A DNA stretch of 64,000 nucleotides from Streptomyces sp. NBC_01431 (GCF_036231355.1 NZ_CP109496.1:7254001-7318000); one strand, 5' to 3'; shown: positions 16,297-25,047, counted from the stretch's first letter. The notes: generated from the sequence alone by a model not told the origin. A program made the numbers and translations.

Positions 16297-17133
16297 TCAC
16301 CACACCACGTCGGTGCCGTGGTGCTGCCCGAACGCCTGGCGCGCCGCACGGCGCCACCGGTTGGCGGGGAGAGTGGGCCGCAGGACGGCCAGCGCACCGC
16401 AGTACTTGGTGAACACGGCAGGCCGCACCCGATGCGCGTGCAGCAGCCGGTCCGCCTCGGTGAGGTGTGCGGCGGACTTCGTCTCCACCAGGACCAGGCC
16501 GCTACGGCTGCACACGGCGTGCCCGCCCCGCAGGTCGACACAGACCAGACCCGCGTCACAGGTGATGCGCTGCCCGTCGGCCACGAACGTCGCACGGAGG
16601 TAGTCCGTGCTGAGGGACGGGTACAGCGAGGTGGGCGCGTCGATCGCGTAGGCACGGTGCAGCGTGTCGGTGAGGAAGGCCCGGCGCGCGCTGTCGAGCG
16701 GGGTGTCGGTCCCGGTCAGGGCGCTTCGGTGTTTGACGGTGTCGCCGCGGCGTCCCTTGAGCTTGATCTCGAACTGCCGCTCGCCGCAGTCCTCGTAGAC
16801 GCGTTCGCGGATCTTGAAGCGGAGCCTGCGACCCTGGCGGTGGTCGTGGAAGGAGCGCAGCCCCGGGGTGTCGTAGTAGACCGAGTGGTAGCGAAAGGCG
16901 CGGCGCCCGTCGATGTCCAGGGCCCGGAAGGGCCCGCCGGGATGCCGGGAGTCGGTGAGGAGACCTATCACCCGCAGAAAGGTGGGGGCGGGCACCATGT
17001 AGCTGCGGTCGAAGCGGGTGAGCAGCGAGGACCGCTCGTTGAGCTCGGCGAGCGAGATGGGTACGGCCGCGTGGGCCGCCCCGTCGATGGCCCGTACGGC
17101 CTCCGGGACCGCCGGTGCGGTCTGCGTGGTCAT
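16297..17133 (-). CDS. VTC-domain protein (polyphosphate polymerase-like)
   Basis: 278 residues forming a tunnel-fold VTC domain. It has LLTRFDRSYMVP, FRYHSVYYDTPGLRSFHDH, RLRFKIRERVYEDCGERQFEIKLK in shorter runs, and LVLVETKSAAH with KYCGALAVL. Charged Lys, Arg and Glu residues line the tunnel in this family, which polymerises phosphate from ATP in yeast; activity of stand-alone bacterial copies is inferred. The ATG overlaps the DUF4956 stop as ATGA, so the two are co-translated. Confidence 0.85.
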   Translation of the reverse strand: MTTQTAPAVPEAVRAIDGAAHAAVPISLAELNERSSLLTRFDRSYMVPAPTFLRVIGLLTDSRHPGGPFRALDIDGRRAFRYHSVYYDTPGLRSFHDHRQGRRLRFKIRERVYEDCGERQFEIKLKGRRGDTVKHRSALTGTDTPLDSARRAFLTDTLHRAYAIDAPTSLYPSLSTDYLRATFVADGQRITCDAGLVCVDLRGGHAVCSRSGLVLVETKSAAHLTEADRLLHAHRVRPAVFTKYCGALAVLRPTLPANRWRRAARQAFGQHHGTDVVW

Positions 17134-17768
17134 ACGGCGTCCAGCGCGGGCGTGGCCTGCCGCGGAACCTCGGCGGTGACCGTCTGCTCGCCGCCCGGGG
17201 CCGGCCCGAATTCCGGTTCGCGGTAGCGGACGTCGACGACCATCAGATCGCGTACGAAGTCGATCTCCATGACGGTCCAGTGCAGGGGCTCGCCCAGCCG
17301 CCGGGCGAGGTCGGCCCGCAGGGCAGCGGGGTCGCTGTGCACGGTGTCGAGCGTGATGACGGTGCGCCGGGCCCGTGCGAACAGCCGGGGGTGGTCGGCC
17401 GCGTAGACGACCACAAGGAGCACGGCGCTCAACGCGGCGGCCAGGGCGAAACCGAGGTGCGGCAGACCGCAGATGAGGCCGAGGACCAGCGTGGTGAAGT
17501 AGTAGGCGACTTCCTCGTGCTGGACGGCGTCCGAGCGGAGCCGGATGATCGACAGCACTCCGAAGAGACCGAAACCCAGCGCCATGCCGCCGCTGCCGCC
17601 CACTTCGGCGAGTGCCGCGACGATGGTGAACAGGGCGACGTTCAGGGCGAGATACGCCGGCACGAGGTCGCGGCGCCGGTGCCGCGGATAGTAGATCGCG
17701 AACGTGAGCAGGCAGATGGCACTGAGGTCGAGGCCCAGATGGGCGGCGAGGTGACGTAACGAGTCCAT
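17130..17768 (-). CDS. DUF4956 membrane protein, partner of the VTC protein
   Basis: 212 residues. Four or five membrane segments lie in the first half (AICLLTFAIYY, VALFTIVAALAEV, VAYYFTTLVLGLICGL, AALSAVLLVVVYAA), and a cytoplasmic domain of about 80 residues ends VVDVRYREPEFG. DUF4956 genes commonly pair with VTC genes in bacteria. Codon 4 is TTA (17757-17759), read by the bldA tRNA in Streptomyces, which would delay this operon until differentiation. Confidence 0.85.
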   Translation of the reverse strand: MDSLRHLAAHLGLDLSAICLLTFAIYYPRHRRRDLVPAYLALNVALFTIVAALAEVGGSGGMALGFGLFGVLSIIRLRSDAVQHEEVAYYFTTLVLGLICGLPHLGFALAAALSAVLLVVVYAADHPRLFARARRTVITLDTVHSDPAALRADLARRLGEPLHWTVMEIDFVRDLMVVDVRYREPEFGPAPGGEQTVTAEVPRQATPALDAV

Positions 17769-18115
17769 GGCTCCGCTCCCTGTGATGTTTACCGGAAGAG
17801 ATCCAGACTCTAGGAGGCCAGCAGGTGAATGGTCGCCACCTTGTCAGTGAACGCAACGGATCATTGATGTATCAGGGTGGCGATTGTCCAATACCGCACC
17901 ACGGCTGTCCTGTTCGGCGTACTTGTCACGGTTGCTGAGCCTGAGCGATGGGGCCCTGTGCGCACCCCTGCGGCAGCCCTCAACAGGTCACCGGCGACAG
18001 CCCTCAGCAGGTGAGATGCGACAGCCCTCAACAGGTGACATAGGCGGATCGCTATGGCCGCGTTCACTCAAAGGGTCTTGGACGGCGGCGGGTCGGTCCT
18101 GTTGTGCTGGGGGGC
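17769..18115. other. Intergenic region with 24-bp direct repeats
   Basis: 347 bp between the divergent DUF4956 and beta-lactamase genes. The only structure I see is the three-copy 24-bp repeat at 17972-18038. Short open frames here lack ribosome binding sites and their apparent Leu/Ala periodicity comes from the repeat. Confidence 0.6.
17972..18038. repeat. Three direct repeats with a 24-bp period
   Basis: Copies of GACAGCCCTCAACAGGTGA occur at 17972 (starting GGCAGCCC), 17996 and 18020, exactly 24 bp apart, with one or two changes each. They end 77 bp before the beta-lactamase start. They could be operator sites or a simple duplication. Confidence 0.75.
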
Positions 18116-19105
18116 ATGCGAGACAACACGAGACGCCTTGCCTCCCCGCTCCGTTCCCGCCCGAAGTGGCCCGCCGCGCTGCTCGCGCTCGCGGTCCTCA
18201 CGACCGGTACCGCGGGCACGGTGCAGGCGGCCGAGGCCAGAGACCGGATCTCCGTCAACGCCTCGGCAACCGCGCCGGTGCCGGCTCCGCTCGACGCGCG
18301 CGGTGTGCAGGACGAGCTGAAACGCCTTGAAGCGACGCACCACGTACGAATCGGCGCGTACGCCTTCGACACGGTGACCGGTCGGACCCTCAGCTACCGC
18401 GGCAATGAGAGCTTTCCGTCGCTGTCCACCTTCAAGGCGATGGAGTGCGCCGCCGTCCTCGACACGGCCCGGCGCTCCGAGCCGGGCCTGCTCGACAGGG
18501 TCGTGCACTGGAAGCAGAGCGACGAGGTGCCCAATTCGCCGGTCACGGCGGGGCAGGGCACGATCGGGATGACAGTGGCTCAGCTCTGCCGTGCGGCCAT
18601 CACCCGGAGCGACAACACGGCGGGCAACCTGCTGCTCGACCGGATCGGCGGGCCCGGCGGCATGACCCGCTACTACCGGTCCCTCGGGGATCCGGTCTCC
18701 CGACTGGACCGCCGCGAACCGGAGTTGAACGACTGGAAGCCGGGCGAACGGCGCGACACCACGACCCCCTCGGCCATGGGCCGCGACCTCGGCAAAACCT
18801 CCGTCGGAAACGGCCTGGCACCCGCGGACCGGGCTCAGCTCAACACGTGGCTCCGCGCCACCGTCACCGGCGACGAGCGGATCCGGGCCGGGCTGCCCAA
18901 GGACTGGACCGTCGGCGACAAGACCGGCACGACCGATGCCTACGGCGCGGCCAACGACATCGCCGTCGCCTGGCCACCTTCGGGGCACCCGGTCGTCATC
19001 GCGATCTACACCAACCACCCGACCGCGGACGCCGGGGCCGACAACGAGGCCATCGCCGCCACGACCCGGGCCCTGGTAAGGGGCCTCGGCGTGCCGACGC
19101 CCTGA
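18116..19105 (+). CDS. Class A beta-lactamase
   Basis: 329 residues. A signal peptide (PAALLALAVLTTGTAGTVQAAE) is followed by a complete class A catalytic set: SxxK in LSTFKAME, SDN in TRSDNTAGN, the omega-loop Glu in REPELNDW, and KTG in VGDKTGTTD. It acts on beta-lactams outside the membrane. ATG 18116 follows a G-run very closely; GTG 18104 is an alternative. No BlaR/BlaI or LysR-type regulator is adjacent. Such genes are common in Streptomyces chromosomes. Confidence 0.93.
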   Translation: MRDNTRRLASPLRSRPKWPAALLALAVLTTGTAGTVQAAEARDRISVNASATAPVPAPLDARGVQDELKRLEATHHVRIGAYAFDTVTGRTLSYRGNESFPSLSTFKAMECAAVLDTARRSEPGLLDRVVHWKQSDEVPNSPVTAGQGTIGMTVAQLCRAAITRSDNTAGNLLLDRIGGPGGMTRYYRSLGDPVSRLDRREPELNDWKPGERRDTTTPSAMGRDLGKTSVGNGLAPADRAQLNTWLRATVTGDERIRAGLPKDWTVGDKTGTTDAYGAANDIAVAWPPSGHPVVIAIYTNHPTADAGADNEAIAATTRALVRGLGVPTP

Positions 19106-19151
19106 GAGCGGCGCGGCCGGAACCGGCCCGCTTCAGAGTCAACTGGCGTAC

Positions 19152-19724
19152 TCAAAGCCTCTGTTGACGACCGCGTTCCAAACCCGCGGTGGTCACTGCC
19201 GTCCACACCTGCCGCGCGAGGGTGTCGGGCGGCAGTGTGCCGTCGACAACCAGGTCGCAGGAGGCCCGCAGCGGCTCGATGTGGCGTTCGTGGGCATCGC
19301 GCCGGTGGTTGAGGTAGTTGCGCAGAAGGACATCCAGGGGGAATCCGTCCCGCAGGCATTTGCGCTGGATCTTGCGCGCCAGGCGCAGATCGGCCGCCAG
19401 GTCCACGAACACGTCGAAACGGTCGTGCGGCGTCTGCGGGGCGACGCGACGGGCGAACAGGCCGTCGACGATGACGAACGCACCCGTGGCGAGCGCGGCG
19501 TCGGCGGCACGGCTCAGGCCCTCGACGTCCATCGAGCGGGGGTCACCGACGTCCAGGCGCGGTGTCCCCGCCTCGTCGGGTGCCCATATGCCGCGTTCCG
19601 GTGTGCCGAAGTAGTAGTCGTCGCCGTGCAGGACCTGAACGGAGTCCCGCGGCGCGCAGGCCGCCAGCGCCGCCGCAAGGGTTGTCTTGCCCGCGCCCGC
19701 GCCGCCGGTCATGGTCAGGAGCAT
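19152..19724 (-). CDS. Uridine kinase-like P-loop nucleoside kinase
   Basis: 190 residues. Walker A is GGAGAGKTTLA at about 7-17. VLHGDDYYFGTPERGIW is the substrate-contact segment of the uridine/pantothenate kinase fold. DVFVDLAADLRLARKIQRKCLRDGFPL is the lid, and HERHIEPLRASCDLVVDG ends the fold. It probably phosphorylates a nucleoside or similar small molecule. AGAGGAGG five bases before the ATG is strong. Two copies of a 12-bp repeat end just upstream of it. Confidence 0.8.
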   Translation of the reverse strand: MLLTMTGGAGAGKTTLAAALAACAPRDSVQVLHGDDYYFGTPERGIWAPDEAGTPRLDVGDPRSMDVEGLSRAADAALATGAFVIVDGLFARRVAPQTPHDRFDVFVDLAADLRLARKIQRKCLRDGFPLDVLLRNYLNHRRDAHERHIEPLRASCDLVVDGTLPPDTLARQVWTAVTTAGLERGRQQRL

Positions 19725-19736
19725 CCGGACCTCCTC

Positions 19737-19760
19737 TTACGTATGCGGTTACGTATGCGA
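19737..19760 (-). promoter_or_regulatory. Two 12-bp direct repeats upstream of the kinase
   Basis: TTACGTATGCGG and TTACGTATGCGA (plus-strand reading) lie back to back, 13-36 bp before the kinase start and directly beside its ribosome binding site. Each holds a TACGTA palindrome. Position and AT content suit a repressor site over the promoter or leader. Confidence 0.45.
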
Positions 19761-19922
19761 CGAGGAGGCGAGGATCGCACACGCTCACGGCGACCTCACG
19801 GCGACCTCCCGGCGCGTCCCGCCGTGCTGGTGATGCCTGGTTCTGTCAGGGTCGGCCTGGGGCCATCCACCTGGTGGCGCCACCGCACGGCACCCCCTCG
19901 CACAAGGAAGTGAGAGCAAGGC

Positions 19923-20292
<370 letters not shown>

Positions 20293-20544
20293 TGTGGCGA
20301 CGGCAATGGCCTGGCGCTGGTCAGGCGATGGCCTGACAGGGCTCAACGTGACGGCCTGATTGCGGGCCGATCGACCGCGGCGGGCTGGACGCCATGTCGA
20401 CCAAGATGGCCCCACGCGCCGTCCGCAGACTCCACATGTGCCCCGGCCACACCGTGGTGGCGGACTCTTCGGCCGCCACCACGGGCATCGCGAGCGCTCG
20501 CAGCGGCGCTACCGGCGTGGGCTCCAGGCGCTACCGGCGCGTGC

Positions 20545-21255
20545 TCAGCGCATCGCGGTCAGCACGCGCTGGAAGTGGCGGTTGGTCTGGCAGCCGAGGT
20601 TCTCGTAGGTGTTGACCTTTGTCGCCGGGTCGGTCTTCAACAGCCGGTACTTGCAGGCTTCTTTGATGTAGCTGCCGTTGATGCCGCCGGGGAAGTCGAT
20701 TTCCTTGTTCCAGAGGTACGGGGACTGGTACCCGTTGAGGTGCGCTGTGGCGTTCACGTCGATTCCGCCCGGCGCCTCGATCTCGTACACCCACCCCGTC
20801 TTCGCCGCGCCGTATGTGGCGAACTTCTGCGCCACCCACTTCTCGCAACTGGTGCTGACGTGCGCGGTGTTCTGGCCGCCGCCCTTGACGATGTACTCGG
20901 CGAGCGGGGTGAGCGAGTCGCCTCGCGGAGTGAAGCCTTCGTCGAAGAGCTGCTGCACGTTCTCGCGGGTGTCGCCCCGCCACAGCGTGTTGCTGTCGTC
21001 GCGCCACTGCCAGTTCTCGTCCGCCGCGGCATGGTGGACGGCCGGGGCGAGGGACGGATTGGTCGTGGTGCGCCACCAGTCCGTCGGGTGGAACCCGCCG
21101 ACCGGCCCGCAGGGCGTCGTGTCGGGAGCCGGAGCCTTCGTCGTGGCGGTGCGGTGGACGGTTGCGTCAGCGGGCGCGGCGACGGTCAGGGAAGCGGTGG
21201 CAAGAGTGGCGGCGGCCAGGACGCGCAGAGCTGCCTTCAACATGGTGGAACCCAT
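20545..21255 (-). CDS. Secreted ADP-ribosyltransferase-like protein (pertussis S1 / scabin-pierisin type)
   Basis: 236 residues. A signal peptide ends near PADA-TV (about 31). The mature part shows the mono-ADP-ribosyltransferase pattern: Arg in LWRGDTRENVQQLFDEGFTPRGD (R93), STS in HVSTSCEKW (134-136), and a candidate catalytic Glu in YLWNKEIDFPGGI (E185). The family usually has QxE or ExE; here it reads NxE. Four Cys residues could form two disulfides. The target (DNA guanine, nucleotide or protein) is unknown. ATG 21255 abuts a 14-bp palindrome; ATG 21243 is the alternative start. Confidence 0.75.
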   Translation of the reverse strand: MGSTMLKAALRVLAAATLATASLTVAAPADATVHRTATTKAPAPDTTPCGPVGGFHPTDWWRTTTNPSLAPAVHHAAADENWQWRDDSNTLWRGDTRENVQQLFDEGFTPRGDSLTPLAEYIVKGGGQNTAHVSTSCEKWVAQKFATYGAAKTGWVYEIEAPGGIDVNATAHLNGYQSPYLWNKEIDFPGGINGSYIKEACKYRLLKTDPATKVNTYENLGCQTNRHFQRVLTAMR

Positions 21256-21269
21256 CTGTTGATCAACAG
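21256..21269 (-). promoter_or_regulatory. Perfect 14-bp palindrome at the start of the ADP-ribosyltransferase gene
   Basis: CTGTTGATCAACAG touches ATG 21255. On the minus strand TTATAA (21286-21281) is a likely -10 element 12 bp upstream, which would place the palindrome at about +5, a usual repressor site. The rest of the 365-bp gap to 21620 holds no gene I can support. Confidence 0.6.
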
Positions 21270-21620
21270 GACGGGCCTTTTTATAACGGTGTACGCACCA
21301 CGAACTGCGGGGAACGGGTGGGGAGTCACCCCCACGGGCGAACAGTCATACCGCTCTCAGCAGGCCGGTGACCCGCCGCATATCGGCCGTGGGCAAGTCC
21401 GAATCGTGACCGCGAAGCCTCCGGGCTCCATTACGGGGCGGCCCTGACCGGTCCCTGACGTCCGCCCGGCGCGTCTCGTTCGCGCGGGCGATGGGTACCA
21501 GCCCCTGCCGGGCGGATCCTGGAACGGCAGCACAGGGGGAGCCGACGACGCTGTGACCAGGGGAGCGGCTTGCCCCGGAGATCAAGCAGAGAGCCCATGC
21601 AGAGAGAAGAAGGGACCACG

Positions 21621-22067
21621 ATGAACGCCGCCCGGAATCCGCGCCCCACAGCCGTGTCCGAGGAGAGCCTGAACCATCCGCGCAGCCTGACGGCATTCCG
21701 CGGCACGAAGCTGCTGGCCGGAGGCTACCTGGCCATCAGCGTGCTCACCCTCGCGGCGATCGCCCTGCTCCGCAACGACACCGCGGAGGTGAACACCGCC
21801 GTGTGGGTGCGCGGAAGCATCGTCGTGGCGAGCGCGTTCGTGACGTACCTGTGCGCTGTCCGCGCGGCCCGCGGTTCCCGCTCCGCATATCGCAGGCTCA
21901 GGATCATCTCGGCTGTCATGGTGGTAGCCATCGCCGCCATCATCGCGCTGCCCGGCACCTTCCCGATGTGGCTGAAGGTCGAACAGGCGGTCTGCGGACT
22001 CGCCTTGATCGCCGTCGCCGCGATCGTCAACGGCAAGCACCTGCGGTCACTGTTCGCCACCGGATGA
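21621..22067 (+). CDS. Small integral membrane protein, function unknown
   Basis: 148 residues. A polar N-terminus (about 35 residues) is followed by four membrane segments, roughly LLAGGYLAISVLTLAAIAL, GSIVVASAFVTYLCAV, IISAVMVVAIAAIIALPG and AVCGLALIAVAAIVNG. A basic loop (ARGSRSAYRRLR) suggests an inside loop. It looks like a family found across Streptomyces without a known role. AGAAGGGA before ATG 21621 fixes the start over the upstream in-frame ATG codons. Confidence 0.75.
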   Translation: MNAARNPRPTAVSEESLNHPRSLTAFRGTKLLAGGYLAISVLTLAAIALLRNDTAEVNTAVWVRGSIVVASAFVTYLCAVRAARGSRSAYRRLRIISAVMVVAIAAIIALPGTFPMWLKVEQAVCGLALIAVAAIVNGKHLRSLFATG

Positions 22068-22263
22068 GCCGGGTGAGCCCGGCTGGGGCCTGAACTCGAC
22101 CGGTTTCTATACGAGTTGAGCCGGACACTCCATTGACTCGGGCGAGCCCACCGGGCCTGATGCGCGGACGGGTGGGCTGGGCTCAGCGGAACCAAGTTGT
22201 TCGCTTGCGCCCCGGGCGTGATCGACATCGCGGAAGTGGCGGGCGTCACACCACCCCTCGTTG

Positions 22264-22285
22264 ACCCTCACATAAGTGTGAGGGT
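22264..22285. promoter_or_regulatory. 22-bp operator-like inverted repeat upstream of the MFS gene
   Basis: Perfect 9-bp arms ACCCTCACA and TGTGAGGGT surround TAAG, ending 14 bp before the ATG at 22300. MerR- and TetR-type repressors of actinobacterial exporters use such sites. No regulator gene is adjacent. Confidence 0.6.
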
Positions 22286-22299
22286 TCGAGGATTCCGTC

Positions 22300-23547
22300 A
22301 TGTCGATACGCGAAGCACACACCACAGTTGATCCGCAGGCAACCCTCAAGAGCCAGGAGACGGCGGCGCGGCCGACGGAGCGGAAGTTGCCTCTGCCGTC
22401 CCTGTTGGCGCTGGCCATGGCCGTTTTCATCACCAGCCTGACCGAGACCCTTCCTGCCGGGCTGCTACCAGCGATGAGCGCCGACCTGCGCGTCAGCGAA
22501 TCCGCGGCCGGGCAGACCGTCACCATCTATGCCATCGGTACGGCGCTGACAGCCATCCCACTGACCACGGCGACCGCGGGATGGCGGCGCAAACGGCTGC
22601 TGTTGGCCTCCGTGGCGGGGTTCGCCGTAGCCAACACGGTCACCGCCCTCTCGGCTACCTACTCCGTCACGATGGCGGCGCGCTTCGTCGCAGGCGTCGC
22701 CGCGGGTCTGGCCTGGGCGCTGCTCGCCGGGTACGCCCGCCGACTGGCCCCGGCGCACCTCCAGGGCAGGGCGATCGCGATTGCCATGGCCGGTATTCCG
22801 GTCGCCCTGTCGCTGGGCGTGCCGGCGGGTACCTTCCTCGGCAAGGCGCTCAGCTGGCAGACCGCCTTCCTGGTCATGACCGTGCTCACCGTCGGTCTCC
22901 TCGCCTGGATCGGTGTCGCGGTCCCGGACCACCCCGGTCGGCGTGGCGGAGACAGGCCTGCGATGCTCAGTGCGCTCCGCGTCCCCGGCGTCGCCCCGGT
23001 CCTGTTCGTCACCCTGGTATTCGTCCTCGCCCACACGATCCTCTACACCTTCATCGCGACCTTCCTCGACGCACTGGGCATGGGCGGCTCCACCGACCTG
23101 GTGCTCCTCGTGTTCGGCGCGGCGTCACTCCTGAGCATCTGGGTGGTGGCCGCCCACAGCAACCGCCGACTGCGCGCCCTGACCCTCGCGAGCGTCGTGT
23201 TGATCGCGGTGGCGGCCGCTGTCCTGGCCGTGCTGTCCGGCAGTGTGGCCATGGTCTATGTGGCCGTCACTCTCTGGGGGCTGGGCTGGGGTGGCGCCCC
23301 CACACTGCTACAGACCGCGGTGGGGGACGCGGGCGGCGACGAACACGGGGACGCCGCTCAGGCCATGCTGGTGACCTTGTGGAACGTGGCGATGGCGGCC
23401 GGCGGCATCGTCGGCGGTGTCCTCCTGGATGCCCTGGGTGCCGCCTCCTTCCCCTGGAGCATCCTGGTCCTGCTGGCCCCGGTCCTCGCCGTGGTGCTGG
23501 CCGCCCGCACCCACGGTTTCCCCGCCCGGCGCGGAAGCGCCGTCTGA
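22300..23547 (+). CDS. MFS transporter, DHA1 drug:H+ antiporter type
   Basis: 415 residues with 12 predicted membrane segments. An acidic motif in segment 1 (ITSLTETLPAGLLPAM), loop 2-3 GWRRKRLLLAS, and RFVAGVAAGLAWALLAGYARRLAP in segments 4-5 fit the DHA1 family of sugar/arabinose- and drug-efflux proteins. It is probably a proton-driven exporter of small hydrophobic molecules. No good Shine-Dalgarno precedes ATG 22300, but the operator and promoter are so close that a short leader is likely. A strong terminator follows. Confidence 0.9.
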   Translation: MSIREAHTTVDPQATLKSQETAARPTERKLPLPSLLALAMAVFITSLTETLPAGLLPAMSADLRVSESAAGQTVTIYAIGTALTAIPLTTATAGWRRKRLLLASVAGFAVANTVTALSATYSVTMAARFVAGVAAGLAWALLAGYARRLAPAHLQGRAIAIAMAGIPVALSLGVPAGTFLGKALSWQTAFLVMTVLTVGLLAWIGVAVPDHPGRRGGDRPAMLSALRVPGVAPVLFVTLVFVLAHTILYTFIATFLDALGMGGSTDLVLLVFGAASLLSIWVVAAHSNRRLRALTLASVVLIAVAAAVLAVLSGSVAMVYVAVTLWGLGWGGAPTLLQTAVGDAGGDEHGDAAQAMLVTLWNVAMAAGGIVGGVLLDALGAASFPWSILVLLAPVLAVVLAARTHGFPARRGSAV

Positions 23548-23559
23548 CGGTCGTGAGTC

Positions 23560-23592
23560 CCGGGGCACCACGGATCCTCCGTGGTGCCCCGG
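23560..23592. terminator. Strong hairpin terminator
   Basis: Perfect 15-bp arms (23560-23574 and 23578-23592, CCGGGGCACCACGGA and its complement) enclose a TCC loop. It lies 13 bp after the MFS stop and also faces the convergent M15-like gene, so it probably serves both. Confidence 0.85.
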
Positions 23593-23647
23593 AACTCGTG
23601 GCATCAGGGGCCGGGCACACCCAGCACCAGGGGCCCCTCGCGCACTG

Positions 23648-24688
23648 TCACGCGGTGAATCCGATGTGTACGTGGTCGTGGTGGGTGTCGTCGGAGAAGA
23701 ACTGGTTCGCCGTCGCCCCGCCCGTCAGCTGCACGGGACCCCCGACGTTGTACGAACCGGCCCCGGCTGCGGCCCGCATGAATTCGGTGATCAGCGTGCG
23801 TGAGGTCGCCGGGTCCACGACGGGGTGGCCGTCGATGCGCCACACGTCGAAGGCCCGCCCGAGCGGATGGTCGCTGGGACGGTCGGTGCCGAACACGTCC
23901 AGCGGGTGTCCGGAGCGTACGACGCTCACCGACAGCCGGTAGCTGCCTGCCAGTTGGAGCATCGCGTTCAGCACACTGTCATGCACGGCGCCGCTGCGGA
24001 TGTCGGCGGCGGAGGCGGGCGGCAGCTCGATCCGGGACTGGGCGAACACCTCCCGGGCAGCCTCGTCCAGCGGGCGGGCGGGGCCGGGAGCCGCGGGATG
24101 CAGGGCGGTGACGCCCCAGCCCGACGAGGTGCGGCTGAGTCGTACGTCGACGGTCGTGCCGCCGGGCCGGACGGTCCTGCCGGTCAGGGTGGGCTGGTCG
24201 CACACCACCAGGACGCTCGCGGTGTCGGACAGGATCCCGCCGTACTGCGCGTCGATCACGCGGATGACCGCCGCGTCGGCAGGTGGCAGCAATGAGCCTG
24301 CCTGGCCCGCGAGTTGGGCGGCCAGTGCGGAGGGGATGCCCAGTGCGGCGGCCCGGCCCGCCGCCGCGCGTACGCCTGACTGCCCGTTGGGCCACGTGCC
24401 GAGCGCCTCGACGAGCTGGACGGCGGCGAGCTTCGCCGCGGGTTGGATCTCGCCCGGCCCCGGCCGCCACCTCACAGCCGTGGGCAACTCCGGTCCGGGA
24501 CTCGACGACGCGGCGACGGCCGTCGTACGCGAGCCGGTGAAAGACGAAGAGCCCACGGGCGACGGCGGCTTCGCCCCGCTCGTGCAACCGGCAACGGCCC
24601 CCATGTACCAGGCCGCAGTGCCCACCAGCAGCGAGCGGCGTGCGAGAGCCCCTGACGGGTGCTGGCGCAGCGGGGGAGGCAGGGCCAT
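23648..24688 (-). CDS. Lipoprotein with an M15-type D,D-peptidase-like C-terminal domain
   Basis: 346 residues. A twin-Arg-like start (ARRSLLVGTAAWYMGAVAGC) ends in a lipobox Cys at about 35, then a Ser/Pro-rich linker. The C-terminal domain has SDHPLGRAFDVWRIDG and DDTHHDHVHIGF, matching the SxHxxGxAxD and HxH zinc motifs of Hedgehog/D-Ala-D-Ala peptidase folds. The middle region (about 90-230) is not recognised. It may trim or sense peptidoglycan at the membrane surface. GAGGAG six bases before ATG 24688 fixes the start. Confidence 0.75.
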   Translation of the reverse strand: MALPPPLRQHPSGALARRSLLVGTAAWYMGAVAGCTSGAKPPSPVGSSSFTGSRTTAVAASSSPGPELPTAVRWRPGPGEIQPAAKLAAVQLVEALGTWPNGQSGVRAAAGRAAALGIPSALAAQLAGQAGSLLPPADAAVIRVIDAQYGGILSDTASVLVVCDQPTLTGRTVRPGGTTVDVRLSRTSSGWGVTALHPAAPGPARPLDEAAREVFAQSRIELPPASAADIRSGAVHDSVLNAMLQLAGSYRLSVSVVRSGHPLDVFGTDRPSDHPLGRAFDVWRIDGHPVVDPATSRTLITEFMRAAAGAGSYNVGGPVQLTGGATANQFFSDDTHHDHVHIGFTA

Positions 24689-24890
24689 GACAGGCTCCTC
24701 GGACGCGGGGCTACGGAACGCCGTCAGTATCCGCCCCGCACCCCAGTCCGGCGGTGAACCCCGCCGAGCGCCTGCCCCGATCCATACCCGCACACCCCCG
24801 CCGGGCGGTGGAGCCGCCCGAGCCCCCGCCCGGATCCGTACTCGTCCGGCTGGTGGGTGGGGCAGCTCGACATGTCCGGACCCACCATGC

Positions 24891-24937
24891 GTGAGCCCGC
24901 GCACGTGTGAGCCGCGCACGTGTGAGCCCGTGCATGA
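24891..24937. repeat. 15-16 bp tandem repeat, three copies
   Basis: GTGAGCCCGCGCACGT (24891), GTGAGCCGCGCACGT (24907) and GTGAGCCCGTGCATGA (24922) follow one another. The rest of the gap from 24689 to 25047 holds only the terminator at 24958. Confidence 0.75.
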
Positions 24938-24957
24938 GGGCGCCCGCGTATGACGGG

Positions 24958-24989
24958 GCCCCCGCACCGGAGAGGTCCGGTGCGGGGGC
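24958..24989 (-). terminator. Strong hairpin terminator of the lipoprotein gene
   Basis: Perfect 13-bp arms GCCCCCGCACCGG (24958-24970) and its complement (24977-24989) enclose the loop AGAGGT, 58 bp beyond the stop of the leftward gene at 25048. Confidence 0.85.
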
Positions 24990-25047
24990 TTGGTGCCTGA
25001 CGTGTGGCCCGCCCACAGGGTTCCGTGGCCGGACTTGGTGCGGCCCG

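Noticed and set aside
17861..18067. A leftward frame with repeated His-Leu-Leu-Arg-Ala-Val
   Set aside because: The periodicity is produced by the 24-bp DNA repeats, and there is no ribosome binding site.
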